Assembly: GCA_963734015.1 (NCBI GenBank)
Contig: CAVTFG010000013.1
Location: 67,186-131,185 of the forward strand
Source: JALZKA01 sp963734015
GTDB lineage: Bacteria > Actinomycetota > Thermoleophilia > Solirubrobacterales > 70-9
Length of the DNA: 64,000 nt
Direction: 5' to 3'
The number at the start of each line of letters is the position of its first letter. Position 1 is the stretch's first letter. The notes beneath the pieces were generated by a model, which saw nothing but the letters and a program-made list of their open reading frames with translations, made no database searches and was not told the origin of the DNA. Of the stretch, positions 42,814 to 52,003 are shown one piece after another. The translations under genes and the position numbers were made by a program.

Positions 42814-45128
42814 CGGGTGAGCACGCCCCCCATCAGCTCGATCGCGCCCGCCTTGTGGAGCGGGTCGTTCAGATTGCCGCACTTCGGGCTCTGCACGCAC
42901 GAGGGACAGCCGGCCTCGCATGGACACTCCGACACCAGTCGCAGCGCGTCGCCGACCAGCCGCCCGAAGCCATCGAAGCCGCGGCGCGCGATGCCCACGC
43001 CGCCCGGGTGGCCGTCGTAGATGAAGATCGTGGGCCGGCCCGTCTGGAAGTGGACGTTGGTCGAGAGCCCGCCGATGTCCCAGCGGTCGCACATCGCGAG
43101 CAGAGGCAGGACCGCGATCTGCGAATGCTCCGCGGCGTGGAGCGCCCCGAGCTGCACATCCGGCGGGAGCGCGCCCGGGCCGGCGAGCTCGTCGGGCAGC
43201 ACGTACCAGAGCGCCTGGGTCGGGAAGTTCTGCTCGGGCAGTTCGAGCGCCGTGAGATCGATCACCTCGTGGTCGGAGAGACGCTTGCGCTGGTAGGCGA
43301 TCACCTGCTCGCTCACGGACACGTCGCCGAAGTAGAGATCGACGCCGGGATGAATGCCCTCCGCCGAGGCTCCCTCGCCCAGCGCCTCGATGAAGACGTT
43401 CGTCTCCTTCTTCGGCTGCGTGTACCAGTCGCCGTCGAAGGGCTCGACGATCGCCCGGCGCATCTCGACGTCGAGCTCGCGCACCTCGTACGACTGCCCC
43501 ATGTGGAGGTAGACGGCGCCCGGGTGGACGGTGCCGAACGCCCGCTCCGCCTCGACGGTCCCCAGCATCTCGCCGGAGCTCACATCCACCACGGCGACCG
43601 AGTCGAGCGAGGCGGAGCGCAGCGAGATCTCGCCCGCCGGGTAGCCCGGTCCCCGCGGGAGGTAGCGCTGGTCCGAGCTTCGCCGCAGCGCACCCGCCCC
43701 GACCAGCTCGTCCGCACGCTCGCGCCAGTGTGAACCGAGGATGCGGTCGTCGTCGCCGCCCGGCTGCGAGTCCGATCCGCCGAGCGGCGCCTCGTAGGCG
43801 GCCGCCAGCACGTGGGGGCCGTGGATCCGCTCGTTCTCGTGATCGAGGATCGCCGCCTCGACCGGGCGGTCGAGGAACTCGTCCGGGTGGCGGCAGAAGA
43901 ACTGGTCGAGGGCGTCGTCGCCGGCGATGTAGACGGCCAACCCCTCGCTGCGCCGGCCCGCCCTCCCCCACATCTGGCGCAGGCTGGCCACCGTGCCCGG
44001 GAAAGTCACGCAGATCGAGGCGTCGAGCTCGCCGATGTCGATGCCCAGCTCGAGGGCATCTGTCGCCACGACGCCGAGGAGGTCGCCGGCCGCCAGGCGG
44101 GCCTCGATCTCCCGGCGCTGCTGCGGCGTGTAACCGGCGCGGTAGGGGGCGATCCGAGCCGCGAGATCGGCCTGTCCTCGCTCCTCCAGCCGCATCCGGG
44201 CGAACCGCTGGATCAGCTCGATGCCCTTGCGCGACCTGAGGAAGCAGATCGTCCGCATGCCCTCGGAGACGAGGTCGGCGAGCAGCTCGGCGCCCTCGGA
44301 GAGCGGCGAGCGGCGCCGCTGCGTGCGTTCCTCGATCAGCGGCGGGTTCCACATGACGATCCGCCGGCCCGCGCGGGGAGCCGTGTCGGAATCAACGACG
44401 GCGACCGGCTCGCCCACAAGCCGCTCGGCCAATTCGCCGGGGTTGGCGATCGTGGCCGAGGCCATCATGAACCTCGGGTTGGCCCGGTAGAGACGGCAGG
44501 TCCGCTCCAGCCTGCGCAGCACGTTCGCCACGTGCGAGCCGAAGACGCCCCGGTACGTGTGCGCCTCATCGACCACGACCCACTCCAGGTTGGTGAGGAA
44601 GTCGCCCCAGCCCTTGTGGTGGGGCAGCACGCCCATGTTGAGCATGTCCGGGTTGGTGAGGATCAGGTTCGAGCGGCGGCGGAGCCCGGGACGGTCCTCG
44701 CGCGGGGTGTCGCCGTCGTAGATCGCATGGCGCAGGTAGGGCAGCCCGAGCTCGGACAGCTTGCGCGCCTGGTCCTGGGCCAGAGCCTTCGTCGGGTAGA
44801 GGTAGAGCGCCCGCGCCTTCGGGTCGATCGCCAGCCGCTCCAGCACCGGCAGGTTGAACGAAAGCGACTTTCCCGAGGCGGTGCCCGACGTGACGATCAC
44901 GTTGCCCTGGCCGGCCTCGCCGAGCGCCTCGTTCTGGTGGCCGTAGAGGCCGTCGATCCCGGCGCCGCGGAGGCCGTGCGCGAGCGCTTCCGGGAGGTCG
45001 TTCGGCAGGGGGACGCGGACCGCCTCGCGCGGCGGGTCGAACGACGTCGCCACCAGGCGCCCGTCGTCGGCGCCGTTCGCGATGACGTTGCGCCAGGCCC
45101 TGTCGATCGAAGGGGTGGCCGTGCTCAC
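42810..45128 (-). CDS. DEAD/DEAH-box helicase with DUF1998 domain, YprA/MrfA-like (copy 2)
   Basis: A 772-aa copy of the 35685 gene with all helicase motifs and the C-terminal Cys cluster intact. Protein changes are few (for example ML-S-M to ML-N-M in NPDMLNMG and PPEVQ to PPDVQ), while silent third-position changes are more frequent. This indicates selection on both copies or a recombination history. Same coupled overlaps with folP and DUF192. Confidence 0.92.
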   Translation of the reverse strand: MSTATPSIDRAWRNVIANGADDGRLVATSFDPPREAVRVPLPNDLPEALAHGLRGAGIDGLYGHQNEALGEAGQGNVIVTSGTASGKSLSFNLPVLERLAIDPKARALYLYPTKALAQDQARKLSELGLPYLRHAIYDGDTPREDRPGLRRRSNLILTNPDMLNMGVLPHHKGWGDFLTNLEWVVVDEAHTYRGVFGSHVANVLRRLERTCRLYRANPRFMMASATIANPGELAERLVGEPVAVVDSDTAPRAGRRIVMWNPPLIEERTQRRRSPLSEGAELLADLVSEGMRTICFLRSRKGIELIQRFARMRLEERGQADLAARIAPYRAGYTPQQRREIEARLAAGDLLGVVATDALELGIDIGELDASICVTFPGTVASLRQMWGRAGRRSEGLAVYIAGDDALDQFFCRHPDEFLDRPVEAAILDHENERIHGPHVLAAAYEAPLGGSDSQPGGDDDRILGSHWRERADELVGAGALRRSSDQRYLPRGPGYPAGEISLRSASLDSVAVVDVSSGEMLGTVEAERAFGTVHPGAVYLHMGQSYEVRELDVEMRRAIVEPFDGDWYTQPKKETNVFIEALGEGASAEGIHPGVDLYFGDVSVSEQVIAYQRKRLSDHEVIDLTALELPEQNFPTQALWYVLPDELAGPGALPPDVQLGALHAAEHSQIAVLPLLAMCDRWDIGGLSTNVHFQTGRPTIFIYDGHPGGVGIARRGFDGFGRLVGDALRLVSECPCEAGCPSCVQSPKCGNLNDPLHKAGAIELMGGVLTR

Positions 45129-45970
45129 GCGGAATCCGCGATCGCGTAGGCGACCCGCATCGCGTCGAGCGCCTCGGCGTCGTGGAGGCGCAGGATCTCC
45201 GCCCCCTCCGCCGTTGCGAGCGTCGCGGCCGCGGCGGTGGCCGGCCCCCGTTCGTCCGCTCCGACGCGACCTTCCCAGGAGCCCGCAACGAGAGCGCCGA
45301 GGAAATCCTTCCGCGAGATCGCGGCGAACAGCGGGCGGCCGAGCGAGCGCAGCTCTCCGAGCCGGCGCAGCAGCTCGACGTTGTCGTCGACGCCCTTGTC
45401 GAAGTCCGGGCCTGGATCGAGCGCGATCGCGTCCTCCGCCACACCCGCGGCCAGGGCCGCCTCGATCCGCTCGGAAAACCACGTGAGTTGGTGCGCCACG
45501 ACGTCGCCGTAGCGCGGGGGCGTCCGGTCCTCGCGCGGCGGGCCCTCGATGTGCATGAGGACGTAGCCGCAGCCGGCCTCGGCGACGAGCGCGAACATCT
45601 CGTCCGAGCCGCCCGAGATGTCGTTGATCGCCGCAGCGCCGGCGTCGAGCGCCGCCCGCGCGACCTCGACCGAGAAGGTGTCCGCCAGGACGGGCACCCC
45701 CGCTTTCTCGACCAGCCCGGCGATCGCAGGGACGAGCCTTGCCGCCTCGTCGGCGGGATCGACCGGCGGCCCGCTGCGCGCCGCGACGGCCCCGACGTCG
45801 AGCAGGTCGAAGCCCTCTGAAACCAGGCGCTGTCCGTCCGCGACCGCCTGCTCCGGGGTGACGCTCCTCGCGCCCGAATAGAACGAGTCGGCCGTCACGT
45901 TCACCACGCCCGCCGCCAAGGGCGGGGGAAAGCTCAGCTCGAGGCCGTCACCTAGCCGCCAGTCACCCAC
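45125..45970 (-). CDS. folP: Dihydropteroate synthase-like protein with altered pABA loop (copy 2)
   Basis: A 281-aa copy of the 38000 gene with about eight residue changes (for example SFT to SVT after GAR, PRYDD to PRYGD, EGRIGA to EGRVGA, ATVEGVE to ATAEGAE). The unusual DVGAVAARSG loop is the same. Two slightly different DHPS-like proteins in one genome would matter for sulfonamide response if either is the functional folate enzyme. Confidence 0.8.
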   Translation of the reverse strand: MGDWRLGDGLELSFPPPLAAGVVNVTADSFYSGARSVTPEQAVADGQRLVSEGFDLLDVGAVAARSGPPVDPADEAARLVPAIAGLVEKAGVPVLADTFSVEVARAALDAGAAAINDISGGSDEMFALVAEAGCGYVLMHIEGPPREDRTPPRYGDVVAHQLTWFSERIEAALAAGVAEDAIALDPGPDFDKGVDDNVELLRRLGELRSLGRPLFAAISRKDFLGALVAGSWEGRVGADERGPATAAAATLATAEGAEILRLHDAEALDAMRVAYAIADSA

Positions 45971-45991
45971 GCCGACTACCGTAGCCCCCTC

Positions 45992-46804
45992 ATGAGCCTG
46001 CGCTGCGTCTACACCGACCTCGACGGAACCCTCCTCGGGCCGCTCGGTTCCCTGTTCCGCGACCCGGACGGGAACTTCTCGCTCAAGCAGGCGCGCGCGC
46101 TCGAAGCCTGCCACCGGGCGGACGTGGAGGTCGTGATCATGTCGGGCCGTCGCGAGGCGCAGGTGATGGCCGACGCCCGCCTGCTCGGCCAGACCTCCTA
46201 CATCTACGAGGCCGGTTGCGCGATGGTGATCGACGGGGAGCGCACCTACCTGACCGGCGACTGGCAGCCGGACGAGAACGGCACGCCGGCCGAGAAGATG
46301 ATGGAGGCAGGGATCCCGGACCTGCTGTTCGAGCGGTTCGGCCCGAGGCTGGAGTGGCACGCGCCGTGGCACACGGGGCGCGAGCTCTCGCTCCTGATAC
46401 GCGGCAAGGTGGACGTCGACGAGGCCAACGCGCTGATCGCCGAACACGGTCACGAGGACCTCCGCTTCCTCGACAACGGCGCGATCGGGCGGCCCATGGA
46501 CGCCATCGAGGGGCGCACGCACGCGTATCACCTCGTCCCGGGCGGAGCGAGCAAGGCGAAGGGCGTCGAGGCCCACCGCCGCGTGCGGGGCTACGAGCCG
46601 GAGGACTGCATCGCGATCGGCGACTCGATCGAGGACTTGGAGGCGTCGGCCTCGGTCGGGCGGTTCTTCGTGGTCGCGAACGGCCCGGAGCACGACGAGG
46701 ACCTGCGCGAGGCGCTGCCACGCTTCGCCAACGCCGCGGTCACCGAGGGCGCGATGGGCGAGGGCTTCTACGAGGCCGTCGTGTCCACCCTGGTCGGGGC
46801 CTGA
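45992..46804 (+). CDS. HAD-superfamily (Cof/SPP-like) phosphatase (copy 2, intact 3' end)
   Basis: A 270-aa copy of the 38867 gene ending EAVVSTLVGA, which is taken as the ancestral C-terminus because it runs into unique sequence outside the duplication. The four HAD motifs are the same. One visible change is ENGHED to EHGHED. It is divergent from folP with a 21-nt gap. Confidence 0.9.
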   Translation: MSLRCVYTDLDGTLLGPLGSLFRDPDGNFSLKQARALEACHRADVEVVIMSGRREAQVMADARLLGQTSYIYEAGCAMVIDGERTYLTGDWQPDENGTPAEKMMEAGIPDLLFERFGPRLEWHAPWHTGRELSLLIRGKVDVDEANALIAEHGHEDLRFLDNGAIGRPMDAIEGRTHAYHLVPGGASKAKGVEAHRRVRGYEPEDCIAIGDSIEDLEASASVGRFFVVANGPEHDEDLREALPRFANAAVTEGAMGEGFYEAVVSTLVGA

Positions 46805-46873
46805 CTTCGACGCCTTTTGCGAGTCGATCGCGCCCGTGGTCGCGGACCAAACCGCCTGAGTAGGATCGGGGGG

Positions 46874-47587
46874 ATGTCGCACGATCACGCCACGGACGCC
46901 GAGGAGGAGTACCTCCAGATCATGTTCTGGCTGGAGGAGGCCGGGCTGCCGATCACCGGCGCCAACATCGCCCGTGCGATGCAGCTCTCGCCGCCGACCG
47001 TCCACGAGATGATCGGTCGGCTCGAGCGCGACGGGTACGTCAGCCGCGCGGCCGACAAGTCGCTCGACTTCACCCCCGACGGCCGCGAGGAGGCAACCGC
47101 GATCGTGCGGCGCCACCGGCTGATCGAGCGCTTCTTGACCGACGTCCTCGGTATTCCCTGGGACGAGGTCCACGAGGAGGCGGAGCGCATGGAGCACGCG
47201 ATGTCGCCCGTCCTCGAGGAGCGGATGCTCGCCGCGATCGGCGATGCCAAGACCTGCCCGCACGGCCACCCGATCGTCGAGGGCATCCGTGAGGAGGGCG
47301 CGCTCCTGGCCGACGTCGAGCCCGGCGCCAGCGTCGTCGTGCTGCGCTTCGAGAACGAAGCCGAGGAGCTTCTTCACTACCTCAAGTCCACCGGGCTCCA
47401 CCCTGGCCTCGAGGGCGAGCTCGCCTCGTCCGACGATGACGAGATCGTCGTCAGGTCACCCGACGGCGACCACGCGATCTCGCGCAGCGTCGCCGAGACC
47501 GTGTCGGTGCGCGCCGACCCGGCGCCCGCGCCGCGCGCGCCGCTGCCGGATCAGCTCGTCATCTCCAGCGACCGCTACGGCCGCTGA
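46874..47587 (+). CDS. DtxR/MntR-family metal-dependent regulator
   Basis: A 237-aa protein. N-terminal winged HTH (AEEEYLQIMFWLEEAG, NIARAMQLSPPTVHEMIGRLERDGYV), dimer/metal-binding domain (RRHRLIERFLTDVLGIPWDEVHEEAERMEHAMS, KTCPHGHPI with a Cys-Pro-His-Gly-His site) and a C-terminal SH3-like FeoA domain. It senses Fe2+ or Mn2+ and represses uptake genes; the metal cannot be told. TAGGAT ends 7 nt before the ATG, so the mRNA is probably leaderless. No transporter is adjacent. Confidence 0.92.
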   Translation: MSHDHATDAEEEYLQIMFWLEEAGLPITGANIARAMQLSPPTVHEMIGRLERDGYVSRAADKSLDFTPDGREEATAIVRRHRLIERFLTDVLGIPWDEVHEEAERMEHAMSPVLEERMLAAIGDAKTCPHGHPIVEGIREEGALLADVEPGASVVVLRFENEAEELLHYLKSTGLHPGLEGELASSDDDEIVVRSPDGDHAISRSVAETVSVRADPAPAPRAPLPDQLVISSDRYGR

Positions 47588-47595
47588 CGCGCGGA

Positions 47596-47619
47596 CGCCG
47601 GGCAAGCCACTGCCCGGCG
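47596..47619 (+). terminator. Hairpin terminator (no U-run) after the DtxR-family gene
   Basis: CGCCGGGCA-AGCCAC-TGCCCGGCG, a perfect 9-bp stem 8 bases after the stop. No T-tract follows. Confidence 0.55.
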
Positions 47620-47639
47620 CCCTCGTGGCTCATCTCCGC

Positions 47640-47843
47640 TCAGACATCGCCGCAGATCTGCCGCAGCCTCCGGTAGAGGTGCTGATCCTGAGGCCGCATC
47701 GAGAATTCCCGCCTGCGCACGTTCGCCTCGTGCTCTCGCACCGCGGCCGCCAACGCTGAGAAGCGGCGCTCGGCCATGTTCCGCTCGCTCACGGGGTCGA
47801 GCTTCTCCCTGGTTCCCTCAATCATCCATACGGGGCTCATCAC
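47640..47843 (-). CDS. Small hypothetical protein
   Basis: A 67-aa protein (MMSPVWMIEGTREKLDPVSE at the start) that is predicted helical and basic in its second half (RRREFSMRPQDQHLYRRLRQI). GGAGGTGG stands just before the double ATG, a good ribosome-binding site. The 47844-48035 gap upstream is AT-rich relative to the genes and should hold its promoter, but I see no convincing -35/-10 pair. No family recognised. Confidence 0.5.
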   Translation of the reverse strand: MMSPVWMIEGTREKLDPVSERNMAERRFSALAAAVREHEANVRRREFSMRPQDQHLYRRLRQICGDV

Positions 47844-48035
47844 GCCACCTCCTTCATCGCTCCCTGTGCCTACATCCCTTCCTGCGGCGAGGCTACGACC
47901 CCAAGCTTTGGCGCTTGTAACGGCCGCGTAAAGATCCCGCCGAAGTTCCCTCGGACCAGGGTTGATTGCTGTTCCGGAGAAGAGTCTAGCGTTTCTCTAC
48001 TAAAACGGTAGGGAAATAGGTATTGGCTTTGGGCG

Positions 48036-49142
48036 TCAGGCTGCAGCGCGGCCTGCGCGGAGGCCTTCGAGCGCCCGTGCGATCCTCGCGACGCCCTCCG
48101 GCACGCGCTCCGCCGGCACGCTCGCGAACGAGAGGCGCAGGGCGTTGGCACCGCCCTCGAGCAGGAAGTCCGGGCCGGCGACGAACGAGACGCCCTCCTC
48201 CGCGGCGGCGGTGAGCAGCTCGACCGAATCGACGTCCTCGGCAAGGGTCAGCCAGAGGAAGTAGCCGCCTTCGGGGACCACGAAGTCCGCCTCCGGGATG
48301 TGCTCGCCGAGCGCCCGTACGAGCGCGTTTCGGCGGTCGCGGAGCGCGCCGTTGACGAACTCGATGTTCCGCTCGAGGCCGCCCGATTGGCAGAGGGCGA
48401 ACACGATCGACTCGGCGAGCATGTTCGGCGAGATGTAGGTCTCGCCCGCCCGCTTGGCGAGCCGCGCGATCTCCTCGCGCTCGCCCGCCAGGTACCCGAC
48501 GCGGACGCCCGGGCTGACCGTCTTGGAGAACGACGATGCGTGGATCACGCGGCCCGCGCCGTCCTGGGACAGCATCGTCGCGTGCTCGTCGCCGCCGAAG
48601 CGCACCAGGCGATACGGATCGTCCTCGAACAGCGTGAAGCCGTGCTCGGCGGCGAGCTCAACGAGCCGGGTGCGCTTCGCGGCCGAGAGCGTGCAGCCGG
48701 CCGGGTTGTGGAAGTTGGGGATGATGTGGGCGAGTCGCACGGGGCCGGCGGCCAGGGCGGCCTCGACCGCGGCGACGTCGACGCCGTCCGACTCGAGCGG
48801 GACCGGCACCAGCTCCACGCCCGCGCGGCCGAGCAGCAGCAGGGTCCGGTCGTAGCTCGGCTGCTCGACGATCACGCGGTCGCCGGGCTCGAGCGAGTGC
48901 TGGAACAGGAGCGCGGCCGCCTCCATCGAGCCGTTGGTGACCATCACCTGTTCGGGCTCGATCCCATGCAGGTTCGCGATCCACTCGCCGAGGCCGGTGT
49001 GGCCGATCCCGGTGCCATAGGAGAGCGCGCGCTGCCAGTCACCCTCCAGGGCGCGAGCGGCCGCTTCCCGCACCGCCTCGGCGGGGAGGATGTCGGCGCT
49101 GGGCGCGCCGCGAGCGAAGCTGATCACGTCGGTCCCGGCCAT
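48036..49142 (-). CDS. PLP-dependent aminotransferase class I/II (2-aminoadipate/MocR-type catalytic domain)
   Basis: A 368-aa fold-type I aminotransferase: SYGTGIGHTGLGEWIA, VTNGSMEAAALLFQHSLEPGD, HIIPNFHNPAGCTL (Asn-Pro), FEDDPYRLVRF (Asp binding the pyridine N) and the Schiff-base Lys in HASSFSKTVSPGVRVGY. It is closest to the LysN/aromatic-2-aminoadipate group. There is no N-terminal GntR domain, so it is an enzyme, not a MocR regulator. It is monocistronic. The substrate is not determinable from sequence. Confidence 0.9.
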   Translation of the reverse strand: MAGTDVISFARGAPSADILPAEAVREAAARALEGDWQRALSYGTGIGHTGLGEWIANLHGIEPEQVMVTNGSMEAAALLFQHSLEPGDRVIVEQPSYDRTLLLLGRAGVELVPVPLESDGVDVAAVEAALAAGPVRLAHIIPNFHNPAGCTLSAAKRTRLVELAAEHGFTLFEDDPYRLVRFGGDEHATMLSQDGAGRVIHASSFSKTVSPGVRVGYLAGEREEIARLAKRAGETYISPNMLAESIVFALCQSGGLERNIEFVNGALRDRRNALVRALGEHIPEADFVVPEGGYFLWLTLAEDVDSVELLTAAAEEGVSFVAGPDFLLEGGANALRLSFASVPAERVPEGVARIARALEGLRAGRAAA

Positions 49143-49206
49143 CGGCGGCCGAGTATAGGTGTGCTCAGCCCAGCTGCCTCAACAACGGGAGTGCTTCGTC
49201 TTCGAG

Positions 49207-50085
49207 CTACGCGCTCCGCCTCAGGACCTCAACTGCGATCTGCGCCGCCTCGGTCGGCGAGGTGCCGACGCGAACGCCCTTCGCCTCGAGCGCGTCCTTC
49301 TTCGCCTGGGCGGTGCCCGACGAGCCGGAGATGATCGCCCCCGCGTGGCCCATCTGCTTGCCGGGCGGCGCGGTGAAGCCGGCGATGTAGCCGACGACGG
49401 GCTTGGTCACGTTCTCGGCGATGAAGTCCGCGGCGCGCTCCTCCGCGTCGCCGCCGATCTCGCCGACCATCACGATCAGCTCGGTGTCGGGATCGTCCTC
49501 GAACAGGGTGAGGACGTCGATGAAGTCGGAGCCGACGATCGGATCGCCGCCGATGCCGACGATCGTCGAGTTGCCGGCGCCGGCCTGCTTCAGCTCGTTG
49601 CCGATCTGGTAGGTCAGGGTTCCCGACTTCGACACCACGCCGATCGAGCCGGGGTCGAAGAACTGGGCGGGGATGATCCCGACGTTGGCCTTGCCAGGCG
49701 AGAGGACGCCGGGGCAGTTCGGGCCGATCAGGCGGACCCCTGCCTCGCGGGCCTTCCAATAGGTCTTCAGCATGTCGTGCACGGGGATGCCCTCGGTGAT
49801 CGCGATGACCGTGCCCACGCCGGACTCGATCGCCTCGTTGATCGCCGCGGACGCGAATCGCGCGGGCACGAAGACCATCGAGGTGTTGGCGCCGCGCTCG
49901 TCGACGGCTTCCTTGATCGTGTGGAACACTGGCACGCCGTCAACGTCGTGACCGCCCTTGCCGGGCGTCACGCCGGCGACGAGCTCGGTGCCGTACTCGC
50001 GGTTCCGGAGGCCGTGGAAGGTCCCCTCGCGGCCCGTCAGGCCGCTGACCACGAGCTTCGTGTCGCCGTCGACGATGATGCTCAT
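49207..50085 (-). CDS. sucD: Succinyl-CoA synthetase, alpha subunit
   Basis: A 292-aa alpha subunit: VSGLTGREGTFHGLRNREYG, GVTPGKGG, GPNCPGVLSPG, SKSGTLTYQIGNEL, and the phosphohistidine in GKQMGHAGAIISG. It makes succinate and ATP/GTP from succinyl-CoA in the TCA cycle. Its ATG overlaps the sucC stop (ATGA). Confidence 0.97.
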   Translation of the reverse strand: MSIIVDGDTKLVVSGLTGREGTFHGLRNREYGTELVAGVTPGKGGHDVDGVPVFHTIKEAVDERGANTSMVFVPARFASAAINEAIESGVGTVIAITEGIPVHDMLKTYWKAREAGVRLIGPNCPGVLSPGKANVGIIPAQFFDPGSIGVVSKSGTLTYQIGNELKQAGAGNSTIVGIGGDPIVGSDFIDVLTLFEDDPDTELIVMVGEIGGDAEERAADFIAENVTKPVVGYIAGFTAPPGKQMGHAGAIISGSSGTAQAKKDALEAKGVRVGTSPTEAAQIAVEVLRRSA

Positions 50086-51218
50086 GCGAGCTCCACCACC
50101 CGCGCGGCCGCGCCCAGCATCGTCTTCTCCTGGTGCAGGTTCGGGAGGTTGGCCTCCGCCAGCAGCTTCAGCCCTTCCTCCTGGTTGGTGCCGTCGAGCC
50201 GAACGACCAGCGGGACCTTCAGCTCGATCTGCTGCGAGGCCTCGATGATCCCCTTCGCCACCTCGTCGCAGCGGGTGATGCCGCCGAAGATGTTGAACAG
50301 GACCGCGGTGACCTTCTCGTCCGAGGTGATCACCTCGAGCGCGTCGACGATCGCCTCGGCCTTAGAGCCGCCGCCGGCGTCGAGGAAGTTCGCGGGGTCG
50401 CCGCCCGCCTGGGCGACGACGTCCAGCGTCGACATGCAGAGCCCGGCGCCGTTCCCGAGGATCCCGACGTTGCCGTCGAGTTTCACGTAGGTGAGGCCCT
50501 TCTCCTTGGCCATCGCCTCCTGCGGGTCCTGGGCCGACTCGTCGGAGTAGGCCGCCAGGTCCTCGTGGCGGAACATCGCGTTGCCGTCGATCGTGATCTT
50601 GGCGTCGAGCGCCACGACCTCACGGGCAGCGGTGACGATCAGCGGATTGACCTCGATCAGAGTTGCGTCTTCGGCGACGGCAAGGTCGGCGAGCTGCGCG
50701 AGCATCTCCGCGACGCCGTTGACGACGTCGTCGTCGATCTCCGCCTCGTGCGCGATCTCGCGTGCCACCTCAAGGTCGAGCGCTGCGCCCGGCTCGACGT
50801 GGCGCCTGACCATCGCGGTCGGGTCGGACTCGGCGATCTCCTCGACGTCCATTCCTCCCATCCGCGAGAGCATCGCCAGCAGCTTCTTCTCGCCCCGGTC
50901 GAGGATGACCGAGGCGTAGTACTCGTTGGCGATGTCCGAAGCCCCCTCGATCCAGAGGTCGTGGACCGTGAACCCGCGGATGTCCATGCCGAGGATCGCC
51001 TCCGAGTGGGTGCGCGCCTCCGCCTCGTCGTTGGCGATCTTGATGCCACCCGCCTTGCCGCGCTTGCCGATCGCGACCTGGGCCTTGACCACGCACGGGT
51101 AGCCGATCTCGTTGGCGGCCTTGACCGCATCGTCGACGGTCGTCGCGTGGATCCCCGAGGGCGTGGGGACGCCGTGCTTGGCGAAGAGCTGTTTGCCCTG
51201 GTATTCGAGTAGGTCCAT
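50082..51218 (-). CDS. sucC: Succinyl-CoA synthetase, beta subunit
   Basis: A 378-aa ATP-grasp subunit beginning MDLLEYQGKQLFAKHGVPTP, with VVKAQVAIGKRGKAGGIKIA, EVNPLIVTA, ALDAKITIDGNAMFR, GNGAGLCMSTLDVVAQAGGD and FNIFGGITRCDEVAKGI. It is partner of SucD in the TCA cycle; the two form one operon in the order sucC-sucD on the minus strand. Confidence 0.97.
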   Translation of the reverse strand: MDLLEYQGKQLFAKHGVPTPSGIHATTVDDAVKAANEIGYPCVVKAQVAIGKRGKAGGIKIANDEAEARTHSEAILGMDIRGFTVHDLWIEGASDIANEYYASVILDRGEKKLLAMLSRMGGMDVEEIAESDPTAMVRRHVEPGAALDLEVAREIAHEAEIDDDVVNGVAEMLAQLADLAVAEDATLIEVNPLIVTAAREVVALDAKITIDGNAMFRHEDLAAYSDESAQDPQEAMAKEKGLTYVKLDGNVGILGNGAGLCMSTLDVVAQAGGDPANFLDAGGGSKAEAIVDALEVITSDEKVTAVLFNIFGGITRCDEVAKGIIEASQQIELKVPLVVRLDGTNQEEGLKLLAEANLPNLHQEKTMLGAAARVVELA

Positions 51219-51276
51219 GGGGGTCGCGCCGTGGCTGCGCGGGGCGGCAGGTTATCCGACGTCGACGGGCGATTCC

Positions 51277-51282
51277 TATAAT
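51277..51282 (+). promoter_or_regulatory. Consensus -10 box (TATAAT)
   Basis: A perfect TATAAT 32 bp before the ATG at 51314, in the divergent gap to sucC. The -35 region (TTATCC, 19 bp upstream) is poor. Confidence 0.5.
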
Positions 51283-51313
51283 CACCCGCCCTCCCCCTCT
51301 CCGGAACGGACTT

Positions 51314-51997
51314 ATGCCTCTCCCAAAGCTCAAGGACATCAAGTGGGTGACCACTGACTGCTACGGAACCCTGATCGACTGGGAGAAGGGCCTCGGCGAC
51401 GCCTTCCGCAAGGAGGCCGAGCGCGACGGCTTCTCGTTCGACGAGGGACCATTCCTCGAGCGGTTCTTCGAGGTCCAGGCGGAGATCATGAGCGGCTCGT
51501 ACGAGCTCTACGCGGAGGTCCTCCGTCGCACCGCCGTGAAGGTCGCGAAGGAGATCGGCTGGGAGCTCGAGCCCTCGCGAGCACAGTTCGTCCCCGACTC
51601 CGTCGCCTACTGGCCGCCGTTTCGCGAGGCGAACGCCGCGATGGACCGCCTCGCCAGCCGCTACGAGGTGGGGATCGTGGCGAACATCGACGACAAGCTG
51701 CTGGGCGTGTCCCGCCGCCACCTGCGCACCGACCTCGACATCGTGGTCACCGCGCAGCAGGTCCGCTCCTACAAGCCGGACGAGGCCCACTTCCGCGAGT
51801 GCGCACGCCGGCTCGGCGGCAAGAAGGGCTGGGTCCACATCGGATCCGGGTACGACGCCGACATCGCGCCGCTCCTGAAGATGAAGGTGCCGGTGATCTG
51901 GGTGAACCGCCACGGCGAGAAGCTCGAGGGCCGCAAGAAGCCCGACGCCGAGGTCAAGACCTTCCGCGCGGCCGCCGCCAAACTCGGCGCGAAGTAG
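51314..51997 (+). CDS. HAD-family hydrolase, haloacid dehalogenase-like
   Basis: A 227-aa HAD protein. Motif I is TTDCYGTLIDWEKG, with the second acid replaced by Tyr as in L-2-haloacid dehalogenases (DxYGT). VGIVANIDDKLL is motif II, and KPDEAHFRECARRLGG with WVHIGSGYDADI is motif III/IV. A dehalogenase or small-molecule phosphatase is possible; the substrate is unknown. It is the first gene of a plus-strand set with the sulfotransferase (6-nt gap). Confidence 0.87.
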   Translation: MPLPKLKDIKWVTTDCYGTLIDWEKGLGDAFRKEAERDGFSFDEGPFLERFFEVQAEIMSGSYELYAEVLRRTAVKVAKEIGWELEPSRAQFVPDSVAYWPPFREANAAMDRLASRYEVGIVANIDDKLLGVSRRHLRTDLDIVVTAQQVRSYKPDEAHFRECARRLGGKKGWVHIGSGYDADIAPLLKMKVPVIWVNRHGEKLEGRKKPDAEVKTFRAAAAKLGAK

Positions 51998-52003
51998 CTC
52001 CCC

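Larger units (their letters stand above)
39718..46780. repeat. 7,063-bp tandem duplication unit, copy 2
   Basis: Direct repeat of 32593-39655. Substitutions are few in the left third (glycosyltransferase to yceI: roughly 12-15 in 2.7 kb by eye) and denser to the right (helicase, folP and HAD: roughly 12 in the last 0.8 kb). All seven genes are intact and most changes in the helicase are silent. Confidence 0.97.

Noticed and set aside
32593..46780. Composite transposon or IS-driven duplication
   Set aside because: No transposase, terminal inverted repeats or target-site duplication could be seen at 32593, 39655, 39718 or 46780.
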